Positions 13,873-25,700 of a DNA stretch of 64,000 bases are shown one piece after another. The DNA is from Notospermus geniculatus (lineage: Eukaryota > Nemertea > Pilidiophora > Heteronemertea > Lineidae). Made by a program: the position numbers and the translations under genes. How positions within the stretch are numbered: position 1 is the stretch's first letter; every line of letters starts with the position of its first letter. The stretch is taken from assembly GCA_002633025.1 (NCBI GenBank), contig NMRB01000291.1:306673-370672 (forward strand), given 5' to 3'. The notes under the pieces are model-generated. The model was not told the origin of the DNA. It saw nothing but the letters and a program-made list of their open reading frames with translations, and did not search any database.

Positions 13873-14176
13873 AGGGGGGTTTACACGGTTCAACATCTGT
13901 TGAAAGCTGTTGAATGTTGAACGCTGTTGAACGTTGTTGAAAGCTGTTGAACCGTGTAAACCCCCTTTCAACACGGCCTTTCAACAGCGTTCAACAGGTT
14001 TTCAAAAATAGGAACATGTTCCTATTTTTGAAACTTGTTGAAAGCTGTTGAAAGACCTGTTGAAACGTGTTGAAAGGGGGTTTAGACGGTTCAACAGCTT
14101 TCAACAACGTTCAACAACTTTTGACGTCTTTTGACGTTCAACAGCGTTCAACATGTTGAACCGTGTAAACCCCCCT
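13873..14176. mobile_element. PIF/Harbinger-like MITE with TTA duplication
   Basis: A 304-bp element with about 24-bp perfect terminal inverted repeats beginning AGGGGGGTTTACACGG, flanked by TTA on both sides (13870-13872 and 14177-14179). A 3-bp TTA duplication is the signature of PIF/Harbinger transposition. The interior is made almost wholly of short palindromic GTTGAA/TTCAAC words, and an inner copy of the terminal sequence in inverse orientation occurs near 13946-13970, so it can fold into nested hairpins. No transposase is encoded. Confidence 0.8.
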
Positions 14177-17100
14177 TTAGAATGGCACAGAAATAACCAA
14201 TCAATCAAGACTGGATAAGTCATCCATTCGTACAGGGTGGCACAAAAATCACCTTGATACCAGTGCCGAGAAGTTACAGCACACACTCAATTTGTGCCAA
14301 GGCATATCTATCTCAATCTGTCAAATATTTGCCTCCCCCTCCCCTTGCCAAGTGCACAAAGGCCAGGACAAATGAAGCACCAACAACACTCCCATAAAGG
14401 ATCAGAAAACCACCTCTTACTGTATACACAACTTCCATTGGTGACTTTATACATTTGAACAGTAAGGAAACTTAAAAACATTTGAACCCACAGGAATTCT
14501 ACAAAGTGTCAGCCCGGCAAATGTCAGAGAGGTCAAAACTGCCGAATCACTTGGACTGACTCAATTTGTTCATTATTTTTGTTGTTTGCTTTGTGGTCAA
14601 AGAGCAACACTCAATTTTTTTTAACGATTTTTTACACATAGTGCATCAAAGCATGCACATCTACACATACAGAACATACGAGCCCGGACACTGTACATTT
14701 TTGTATGTTGGTTCTCGTGCTGGATTTGGTGCTTAGATCTCGTTTCAATATTTTTAGCCGAGAGCTTCACGTGGGACAATGAAAAGTGTCAATCACAAAT
14801 TGATAACAAACCCACTAGTTCCAGGACATTCTGACCTCAGAACAACATTTGCCAGCCAAAATATTAAACATGAAATAGGAACTGATCGACAAAACTACGG
14901 TACATGTTTCATAAAACCAAACCAACCACAACACATTTTTTACTTATTTTTACATTTGCGTGCAGTTGTTACAATGACAAGAATAAAGGATGAAGTGTTT
15001 CATGGTTACTAGACCCAGACCAGCTGTGCACCATCCAGAGTTCTTGCATAGGAGCAATGGATCTAGATAAGATGTAGATGAAAATGACAGCGACATAAAA
15101 CTGAAGTGAAAGCATGAGATATTTCAACTACCAGTACTGTTATGTATTCACACAATATTAAGTGACATCAGGCCTTTTCTACCGGAGTACCGGTACGTTT
15201 TTCTGAATAAGATCTAGTGTACCAACCAAGTGTTGTCAACCAGAACCCAATAAGAACTCCATCAACTGCAGCCTTTTCTGACCGCTGAAGTCAACCAAAG
15301 ATCATCCTGACTATATTGAACCATATACCATTGAGTACAAAAAGAAACCATTAAAATGTTAATCATTTACTAAATGAGAGTAGGGGTTACACTGTCAATG
15401 ATATTTATGGGATAATGTTTTATTTTTGTATTTATTGTTTCAAATTTTAACCATCTAATCGAGATTCCTTCAAACGCACAACAGCTGAAAATGAAAAAAA
15501 ATCCACAGTAACTGATGTATCTGCAGTATTTCCATGCTCATTATACAATACTCAACGAGACCTTTACAACTCAAACACTGAGGTAGTACCCGTACTTGCC
15601 GTCAATCAACCACAATAGGAACACTAATGAGGTTCAATAAGATGACTGTACACTCTAAGAAACCTTCAAACATTCACGAATTCAAAAAAACTGACCATGG
15701 GGACTGCAACCGCAAAAATGCAATGGTATGTATCTTATTTTTTATATTTATCAACCAAATCCATAGCACATTGAGATATCATGAGTTACACTAGTACTTC
15801 TTTTGACACAACCAATAAAATCATTACTAAAATCATCAATATTTACAGACGTGAAATAAACAAAAAACATAAAAGTAGGTCGACCACAGACCAGGAACTT
15901 ATTGGAATAGTAGTTTCACTAATGTTTGAAAACCTTACATCACCATGAAATATTAAGAATTCCACACTTAGCATGAATGGTTTACGAACATTTAAATATA
16001 CAGAACTACATGTATGTCAGGACCCAAACACAAGGCTTCAACGTAACACATGAGACCACCATAATTGCATACTTGTCCTTGCAGCTCATATCAATTCAAG
16101 GAGCAAAGATGAGTTTGGAATCTATCGTGATTTTTAGAGGTTTGTAAATGCATCTGTCAATAAAGCCCTAGCCGAAATTATAACTAACACCGAAGTCAAA
16201 ACCTCTGCAAATTCCAGTATAAATAGCTCATCATCCAGCAGCAGCAACTCTAGCACAAAAAGTACTCGAACAGTCATCAGGCATTTGGGAACATACTGAT
16301 GTCCAATTTTGATAAAGAATTTCCACTGAATGTCCTCTTTATTTAGGATGGGTCTAGGACAGGACTCTCTGCTCCAAGAACTAATGTAAGCAAACCAAAA
16401 GGTCCCTGAGATTCCCGAACACAAAATGACCACCTTCCAAAATACCACAGCAAAACCAAAAGCAAAAGATGTTTGCTTGGACTTTCAAATGCATGCAGCT
16501 TTCTGAAAAGATTGGCAGATAGTCCCTTTATGATGGCTTTGGGTAGCACTCTAGTGCAACAGCAGCAGCCTTTGTTTAATCAACTGTTTCTTAACTAAGG
16601 TAACCGCAGCTGTTTAATTTGTGGAATCTAAGCAAGGATGATACACGTACGCAATACTTTCATGAACAGAAAAGACAACAGCAAATGCTAGTCGTGTGGA
16701 AACATTCTTTACACTAAAACAATTATGAGATCAACAGAGTATATAATGTTAGGTCTAGGCCCGACTGAGAGAAACCTATCAGTGATCTAACACAAGACCT
16801 GCCACCTATTGGAAAAGTGGAAATCCATTTTAGGCAAAATATTGCACTGCCAATGGAATCTAACCGGTAGCTTTCATAAAGAATACCGATAGACAACTTT
16901 GAAACAGATCGACTGATGAGCTCGTCTCACACAGGAATCATAAGAACTGAAACATTCTATCATGCACACTTATAAATAGCAAAACTGCTCGGCAATTCAT
17001 GTCCAATGGTCCCAGTAAACAGCATAAGAGGAGCCACAATAAATGACAAGCAATGAACCTATAATGCTATACACAGAAGCTTAATAAACGTAGAAACTTT

Positions 17101-17873
17101 TTTTCACTTTTTTGTGCTTTCGTATTTTTTTTGGCAGGCTAACCAGGAGATGTCAGCATCTCTTAGCCTACCTTTTCAAGGAGCAGAACAGAAGATAAGA
17201 AAATAACACACCATTGACACATCTTCTGGCTTTTGACATCCTTTCTTGATCACATCAACCAAGAATTTCCAAAAATACTCATATCCACTGCCAGGACAAG
17301 AGAAACTGCAGGTGCAGATCCAAGGGGGGCGGCGCACCCCCCTTTCGGCCAACAATCTGTAAAATCGACCGTGAAATTCTGAAATTTGGAGCAAATCATT
17401 GAAGTTCACCGCAGATTTCAATGTTTCTAGCACCATGAGCACAGTGCGCCACCTCTTTCCCGAAATCCTGGATCCGCCCCTGAACTGAGTATATCTTCAT
17501 TTTTTTGTAGCCAACACACAATAAAACCATCCAGACAACAACCCAACAATCAGACTCAAGACAATATCTGCAGATTCACTAGAAGTGAACATACTACATT
17601 TGATTTTGATTGCAGATTCTGAACGCTTCTATTCTGAGATACCACACGTCAGTTTCCTCGCAACGGATGAAATCAGGCATTTTAGTGTGGTAGCTAGGAT
17701 GGAATCACACTTCCAATGATCATGCCACCATCGGAGCAACAACCAGTGTCATTTTTCTTCTTTCTTTTTCTTCTTCTATTCTTTCTTTCACCTTGACATT
17801 TTTTTCTTCTGAGTACAGGGCCACAGCACTGAAACTCAACCTGCTTTATTAGCCTTGGAGGGTGTGGTTAGTC
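14177..17873 (-). other. HELZ: Probable 3' UTR of HELZ and adjoining intergenic DNA
   Basis: Downstream of the HELZ stop on the minus strand. AT-rich, with only short open frames. A minus-strand AATAAA lies very near the stop (plus-strand TTTATT at 17844-17849) and others occur farther away, for example near 15419 and 15430, so the UTR end cannot be fixed. One MITE-like insertion is listed separately. Confidence 0.5.
17309..17482. mobile_element. hAT-like MITE with CAGG...CCTG ends
   Basis: The ends are CAGGTGCAGATCCAAGG and, on the other strand, CAGGGGCGGATCCAGG. This is an imperfect inverted repeat of the CAGGnGCnGATCC type seen in hAT-like elements, followed by a G/C run. The five bases AACTG directly flank both ends (17304-17308 and 17483-17487). 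hAT elements usually duplicate 8 bp, so the class is tentative. Confidence 0.5.
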
Positions 17874-19718
17874 TTATTTGAAGTATTTGTACAATGCTTT
17901 TGTCTGCTCAAAATTATTGAAAGGAATCTTCCTCAGTGATTCGAGTGGGTCATTGGTATTATCTTCTTCCACTTGTTCTTGGTGTAAAGAAGATAAAGAT
18001 GAGTTATACGATGAGATTCTATTGAAGTAATCCGATTCGACATCAAGACTCAACGACATATCGTACAAATCACTACTGGAATGCTGGTGGGTGAGTGGTT
18101 CGTGATACCTTGTCCCGTTTGAGGTCGTCATACCCGATGGACCGAACACGCTTCCATCACCTGAATTGAGACTCTGTGGGGCAGACATATGCCTCATCCG
18201 CCCAGGAGTCTTGGCTCCTTCACCGCGCAGGATGCCAGCATACGTAGGAATAGCACCAACTGTGGTTAAGTTTCCACTCGAATTTGTCTTTTTCTTTGGG
18301 AAATACCGTGACTGTTCTAAGTCAAAATCTGAGTCTTCGTTGTCAATACTGTTCTCAATGAACCGGACCACTTGATCCACGGCACTTGGTGCGTCCGGAT
18401 CCAAATAATCACTTAACCGGTCTTCGTGAACCGGCCGAACAACTTGTTCTGGATCAAGAAAATTAGCAACATTCACTGTTGCAGATGTGGTTTTGCATGG
18501 CTCACTTTTCCGTTGTGGACGAGCCCGATTGATGCCAATGCAGTTCTGATCGAGTCCCCTTAATTCATTACCTGTGTCAAATTGTACAAAGGCATTGGGA
18601 ATTCGTGAGAAGTCTTTGTGGGCGCTGATATCTGAATGATACCGTGGTGGGTCTTTAGGCGGGACCGGTTGCCACGACAATATACTGGAATTCTCGCCCT
18701 CAAGGCTGGACTGGCTCGAATGCCGCACTCGCTGTCCCTGGTCATTGGGACACACAGACACAGTCGCATCTTTACGATACACTGAACGGACAGGACTTTT
18801 GTTCTTTGGCTTAGTCGGGTCATGACACATGGCTGACTGGACAATTGGAACACCTTCCTTCATAGATGCCTCCTTTAGGGCATTCACCACCTTTGTGTTG
18901 TGCTTAAACAGCGGTTCACCCTCGTAAGACTGTGGCGTCTTTGGAACTCCCTGAAGATTCTCCATAAACCGAAAAGCAGCCTCTGGGCCCTCCTTCTGCA
19001 GGATATAACTGTAAACCTCCCGCTGGAGATGAGGGTTCTCGTTTATCACAGCATCTTCTGCCCTCTTATTGTTACGATTATTCACTGAGTGTCCGTGGGG
19101 TAATTTATGCAAATCATGACCATGGCGATGATCCTGCTTTACATTTTTATTCGCATTCCATTGTGTAGACTGCCGAACTGGCTGAGGCTGTTGCACTAAC
19201 TGCGGGCGTTGCAAACTTCCCTGCAAATCTTGCCGTGGCGGTGGCTGCAGGGGCATCATGGGTACTCCTTGATAGTTTGTGTGGACCGAGTGGTTTTGAT
19301 AAACAGGAGGCACGACTGGCCGAGAAGGATGTACAAGGTTTGAACTCGAGGCCACGACATGGTTATTTGCTGCCTGTACTGCCTTCATGTCCCTCACCAT
19401 TTTATTGCCTGGTTTTGCTTTGCCCTGAGGAGTACCTGAAGCCTGCAACGGCTCAGCATCCGAGGTGTTTGTCAGATGATTAACGGAAACCACCGTATAA
19501 TTCGTGTTCGTCGTAATACCAGACGATGCCGCACTGGCACCCAAGTCAGTCGGCGGTATTGCAGCTTGTCTCGGCGGTATCACCTTGTTGTGCGTGTGAT
19601 GGGGCGGTGGCGCTGGTGGAGGCTGTGGCGGTGGTGGGTAAGATGGCACGTACGGCATGTACCGCACTGGAAAGGGAAAAGGTGCAGCTCCATATGGCAG
19701 TGGCGTAAACATCTGGAG
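17874..19718 (-). CDS. HELZ: HELZ terminal exon: disordered C-terminal tail
   Basis: A single 1845-bp exon encoding about 614 residues, beginning with a Pro/Tyr-rich stretch ([20 protein letters not shown]) and continuing with Gln-, Pro- and His-rich, Ser-rich and acidic low-complexity sequence. One more ordered stretch, [17 protein letters not shown] and onward, may form helices. It ends KALYKYFK then TAA. Vertebrate HELZ also has a long disordered C-terminus; that region is reported to bind CCR4-NOT, and I infer the same role here. The acceptor is at 19719-19720. Confidence 0.9.
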   Translation of the reverse strand, partial: LQMFTPLPYGAAPFPFPVRYMPYVPSYPPPPQPPPAPPPHHTHNKVIPPRQAAIPPTDLGASAASSGITTNTNYTVVSVNHLTNTSDAEPLQASGTPQGKAKPGNKMVRDMKAVQAANNHVVASSSNLVHPSRPVVPPVYQNHSVHTNYQGVPMMPLQPPPRQDLQGSLQRPQLVQQPQPVRQSTQWNANKNVKQDHRHGHDLHKLPHGHSVNNRNNKRAEDAVINENPHLQREVYSYILQKEGPEAAFRFMENLQGVPKTPQSYEGEPLFKHNTKVVNALKEASMKEGVPIVQSAMCHDPTKPKNKSPVRSVYRKDATVSVCPNDQGQRVRHSSQSSLEGENSSILSWQPVPPKDPPRYHSDISAHKDFSRIPNAFVQFDTGNELRGLDQNCIGINRARPQRKSEPCKTTSATVNVANFLDPEQVVRPVHEDRLSDYLDPDAPSAVDQVVRFIENSIDNEDSDFDLEQSRYFPKKKTNSSGNLTTVGAIPTYAGILRGEGAKTPGRMRHMSAPQSLNSGDGSVFGPSGMTTSNGTRYHEPLTHQHSSSDLYDMSLSLDVESDYFNRISSYNSSLSSLHQEQVEEDNTNDPLESLRKIPFNNFEQTKALYKYFK

Positions 19719-22700
19719 CTGAAAATGGGAAGATATTATTGGTTAGCTTTTCTGTCCTGAATAGTTATCCAACAATCCATACAAATCATAACTCTCTCTG
19801 AAGTTGATGTTAATCAAGGATGGCTACTTGTTTTTCTGGCATTCCCCTTCAGGTCAACACGGGCTACTTTCACAAGAGTGTGTTTATCGCATAATATACT
19901 GACCTGTTGCATGTACGCAGGAATATTCAGGTATGCTGGATTCAGCTGCACATTCGAATGATAGATATTCTGCCTCTGAAATCGAGGAACCGTCGGCGTA
20001 TAGATATATCCATATGGACCATAGCCAAGGGGAGCCTGGGGGTCGCTACCATGGCGTAAGCGATTTGGAATGAATTCTGGTGCCAATGGATTTAGAACGT
20101 AGGTCTTCTTGAGTTCGACGCCGTCCAGCTGGCTCCTGAGTTGGTTCCACGTCATGCCATGCACGCTGTTGTTCTGGTGGCATATGTCTAGGAAACTTTC
20201 CCAGACTTTCCTGAAAAATAACGCAATGATGAGCTCAGAAGTTAACTCTCAGTCAATTCCACGGAAAGAAAGAACAACATTCCTACCTGCATTTTCCGAT
20301 GGTACATAATGACACAGGATCCCCGACGACGGCAACAAGCGACTGTGCGCGTGTGATGGCCGTGTTGAGGAGCTTGACGTTGGAGAGGAAGCCATAATCC
20401 ACTTCATCCATGTTACTGTCCATGCTGCACGTGTGACGGGTACGCACGGTACTCAGGACTATCACGCGGAACTGTTTGCCTGAAATCAAGAGTGTCACAG
20501 ACTTGAAGGCCTAAATTCAAATCAATGAAATGGTCCTGATCTCATCAAGACTCCCCACCTGGATTTGGGTAGTCAGCCATATGTTTGGCCTAGGAACAAC
20601 CTGGGCTTCCTAAGGTTTCCAGGCAGCAGTGAACTCTGTGTAAGACAAAACAAAGAATTAGCGTTAACAAAGAGGGGATGACTCCCTTCCTCCACCACAC
20701 AATTATCTCACCTTGTACATTGAAGACCCTTTCGACTGACACCCGATGCATCTTACGTTTCCTTAGCTCACTTCTAATCCTTGCCACCTGGTCAACATAA
20801 GGTGAGACGACTCCGACACTGTTCTCATCAAACTGACCCCAGGCTTTCGGCCAAGACTTCTGAAGCTCTGCCACGCGCTCAGCTATCTCAAATACCTGAT
20901 TGAACAAAGGAGAAACTAATAATCATGCGGTTTGTAGCCGAAATCAAGCGTCAAAGCTGAGTAAGATAAGGGGGTCTTGAATTTGGACTCGCACTTTGAG
21001 TCCACTTTCATCTCTCTGTTTCACTGCCCAAGCATTGATGCTATGCTGCTTGTCCCACATCAGAACACTATTTCATGCCCCAAAAAAAGACAGCTAAGTA
21101 TTTGAAAGAACAGTCCAGTTCTGTATCAGGAATATGAAGACAATGAAATTGTTGAAAACTTGCCTCAGAATTGTTGTAGAACCCTGTACTGTTCTGGTGC
21201 TGCATGTCCTCTCCTCTCGCTGTGAAGAACGTCAGGGGGTAGAACGTATCATGTGGCGGCTGGGTGCCACTGGCAATCAGCTTCTTCTCATAGAAAAGGT
21301 CGGATGTGAAGTCTATTATAGCTTTGTGCGATCGGTAGTTCTCGCACAGGAGGATTTTACAAGGATTACCACAGGGGTATATGTCAAAAAGTCTCTCTAG
21401 TAGAGATACGTGGAAGCCATGCTGCCTCGCAAAATCTGAATGGACTTCTGGACTCATCTGAAAAGAAATGTGGAAGAGTATAAGGTGGTTCAGATGATAC
21501 AAAGGGAAGTGGTACAGTATTCTGATACACATTTGCCTGGTTGGTCAGGTGACTTCTTCCGGACAATAACTCCCTCACCTGCATGTGATCTCCAGCGAGG
21601 ACTATTCTGGTTTTATCGCCTGCAAGAGCCAGAGGCATGATAGTCTCACACTCGATGGCCTGTGCAGCTTCATCGATCAGGATGTGCGTAAAGAAGTCTG
21701 AAAATCAAAATGAGAGACTTTGACGAAGGGATTTCTGAATGAAACCCATGTTCATTTCATTTGAGAGGAATCAAATAGGCCAACGCATTGCATTCTACCT
21801 TGGCAACAGGGTTTTTCCTCGATGCATTACGACTTCCTTGTCCTCATGGTTTTAATGCCGCCCCGCCAAATTGTGGAATGACCTTCATTATTGGTATTCA
21901 GTGATCATAAACCACCGGCTCACCTGTTTCCAATCCAAGGTCATAGAGTGACCTTGATGTACTCAAGGTCGTCACTACTATCCGATGTTGCTCCAGATCT
22001 TCTTTCGTTGGCGCTCGGAAGATGAAGTTGTGCGCTCCATCAGATTCAATGAGGCAGTATGTCTGGACAAGAGTGCTGACGGTGTTCATCCATCGATATT
22101 TGTACATGATTCGAAGCGGTTTCGCTTCCTCATGGTTGTCCTCAACGTATGGATGGAAGTAGTCTTTGATGTACAGGTCAGCAGCACTGGAAAGTGACAT
22201 GGCAAATGAGACCTCGGTCCAATTCAGAAGGCACAAACGATATGTGACCCTCCACCACAAAACCAGTCGGAAGTCGCTCTGAGGTAGGCAGGTTGGGACT
22301 GAATTATCTGTCAACTTCAGTATTGTCTGTTTATTGTGAAATCTGAGTGATTCTATTTCTTTCTTTATCTCCTGGTGTCATCTCAGTATGTTTCGGCTCA
22401 TTTTCTGTGCGACTTCTGACTGGTTTTGTGGTGGAGGGTCACATATCATGAGTTGAGTGAAACCTGTATTTTACAAATCCTACCTATTTGAATGAGTGCA
22501 GATGAGAATTCTAGTATTTGGCTGTTGCAGAATCTGCATGGCTGCCTGGGCAAGAGTGAATGTTTTCCCAGTACCATATGGACCGATCAGCAGAACCGGG
22601 GGAAGTTTGCAATTCAGTTCGGTGGTTATGGCAGCCACTGCCTCTTTCTGCTTCAAGTTCAGTTTGGAATCAAGGTTGTCGCTCCACGGCCTGCAAATGT

Positions 22701-25700
22701 AGGAAAAAGTAATTCAAATGTGTTCCAAGATCTCAGATGCCAGCCACGAAAGGTGATACTGGGTGGCATCCCCCATAATACCATTACCAATTGTGATACC
22801 ACCCATGAGTCAAAGCTATGGGTAGTTTTTTCACCCATAGGAATGTGGTATGCTGGTAAATCTATGAAGATATTTACCGCTTCCCTGCATCTTCAGTGCT
22901 GATATCTGCCTCAGCAGCAGGAGTGTCCGACTCTGATTTGGATGAGTCAGTGTCTCCACTACATGTGCAAAAAAACACAGAATTAGCAAAAATTTTAGTG
23001 CTGCTAATCATTTATCTGTTCTACGATAATCAGAGATGGTAAAATACACTCATCTATTTCAGCCAACTTAAAGCCATACAATCACGAGAGCTACCGTAGC
23101 TGTCGATTCACATTTTGGTTTGAACAAAAATGCGAGAAAGTTTCTTAGCAAAAGTTAAATGACAAAAAACAAGTGTTGTGGTCAGAGTCGATCATCAATC
23201 AGATTATTTCACATGGAAGCATGCCACTTTCACGTGACTTTTTCAACGAGTGTTCAAACCAAAATGTGAATTGACGGCTACGGTAGCTGTCGTGATTGTA
23301 TGGCTTTTAACTCATTCACTGTGTAGAAGATACCCCTTAAAATCAATGGATCAGGGCCTAAGAAGAGTACCCACCTTTGCGGAGTCACAGGAATGTTTGG
23401 AATTGTTGAGACATCAGGGAATACTGCCGAAGCATCTGGAAGGCGATCAACGGCAAGATGCATCTCGCACATGGGGGCACGGTTCAACCAGAACTGAACC
23501 TACAAATAAACATATCAAGTGAGCCTTTCAAGGGGGGCAGAGAATCTCAAGTTGAACAAAGAAATGTACTGAATGAATGTCAAACTGACCTGAGCATGAA
23601 GATCTTGATCATTTTTGAGTCCCAGTTCCTGAACACATTTCCCCGATAGCCTCAGAAAGATGAAGGTCTTCCCCCGATCTTCTACCAATGCTTCATACAC
23701 CTGAGAAGGACAAGAGAAAACAGTGACAGAACACAAATATTGACCATCACAGTTGAGGTGGCTGCAAATCATTATATCATATTCAACATTCACTACAGTA
23801 GAGGATACACTTACGGCCGTATGCACCAAACGAATATTATCTGAAACTCAGGTTGAGCCACAACTTTTCAATTGTTCAGGTTTGCCAGGGCATGATGTGA
23901 CAATGGAAAAGTAGTGGCTCAACCTGAGTTCAAAATAATCTTCATTTGGTGCATACGGCCCTTACAATTCAATGACCTCACTTACCACACTAGGCTCCTT
24001 GTCGACCTTTGACCTATTGTCATACGGGGCAAAAAGTACTGTGTGGACATTCTGAAGGATGAGGCGACCGTGTGAGGTGTCCTCCGATACCTCCATCGTC
24101 AGGTCTAACTGGGCAAACAGCTCGCCGTTGACAGCATATTTGGCCGTGGAGACGAGGGATGGCATCAGCATAAAGCGGTTGGTCAGGTGAAGCACAGTCT
24201 TCACGTTGTACCTGGAGAAAGTAGAGAGAGGTGTACAATATCAGGAGGGACTGACATGCAGAAACGAAGCAAAGGTTGGCTCCCCGCACATGATGATGAA
24301 CTGGAATGTGATACTGTAAAGCAGGAAAATTTCGCGTGCAGGAAATTTTCGCGAATTTCGCGAGAGTGTGTGAGTCGCGAAAATTTTCTGTCGCTAATAT
24401 AAATACACGCAAGTGATAGATATGGTCCGTGAAAAAAAGCTGAAAAAATGGCAGAGACGCGCGAAAATATCCTGCCGCGAATACGTCTATAATTCTTGAT
24501 TCGCGAACATTTCCAGCCGCGAAATTATCTTGTTTTACAGTAGTGATGACTGATCTTTGAACATGTAACCTTTAAGAGGACAAAAGGAATGTCCCATGTT
24601 TGCTGTCATTTGCAGAATAGGACCAACTGCTAGGGGAGTCCGAGATTTTCTTATAATGGACAAGGGAAACTACCGGTACTGTAGAAGAATCCTTACTTGG
24701 CGACGCTGGAGAACTGCGCCATCTCCTCTATCGATAGGAGATCATGCATTCTCTGCTTGTAATTTTCTGCATTTGTGTTACTGGACTGGAGAGACTTGGA
24801 CTGGCCGATCTGCATGGCTGACGGCAATGGGTACTTGGACATCAACTCTTGGTCCGTGGCGTCAGGAAACTGTGGCCTAAAAACCAGAGGTGAAAGTTTA
24901 TTGAATTCATTCCGTACTAGAGTGAGGACAAATCTTCTGTTCCGAATTTTTCCAAAACTTCTCAGCAGAACACCATCATCTGCTTCAAATTTTTCAAAAA
25001 TTTCAACTAGCAGATACGGAACTGTCGTGAAACTTACGCAGGTTCAAATTTGACAACAGTCTTTGTCTTGAGATCCCACCGCCCAATCTCACTGTAGATA
25101 AGATCTTCGGCAAGTTTATCAAAATCTGCCACTGAGTTGGAGTCAACACACAGGTTCTGGCAAAGAACTGGCTCGGTCCCGAAGTCAAACACTAAAGTCT
25201 GACGGAAGGTTCCGTAGATGTCCGTTCTGAAGGAAACCTAGGAGGGGAAATACGGGCATAAGAAAAGAGCTAAGGATTTGTGATTCAGAGGCACCAACAT
25301 CATTTGTCCAAAATGCCCAAATAATGGCCTCCACTTCAGCCTAGGGAGTGTAGAGTACCAACCATCCCCATCAGCGACTCACCTTTATTCTGTAGACAGT
25401 TTCATTCTTGGTGTTTGAATTGGGAGGGTTAGTGTTCAGCCACTCCTGGCAGTGATCCTCAAGTTTTTGAGCGCGTTGATTCTTCTTTGGACCGATGGTG
25501 ATGGATGAGATATGAAAGTGGCGGAGGGTGGATTCATCAAGAAGGACAACGCGGTGAAGATGCAGCTGTAAAGAAGAATAATGATGCCATGAATATTTTA
25601 ATTATAAATTGTTTATTTCAGCTAATAAATTGTAAGGGAGTAAGCTCCTTTTTTCAAAATTAATCAGTTTAATATATCAGGCTTCATTTCAGTATACGAC

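Noticed and set aside
15580-15602. let-7-like seed TGAGGTAGTA
   Set aside because: Only the first ten bases match; the rest of the mature sequence and the required hairpin partner are absent.
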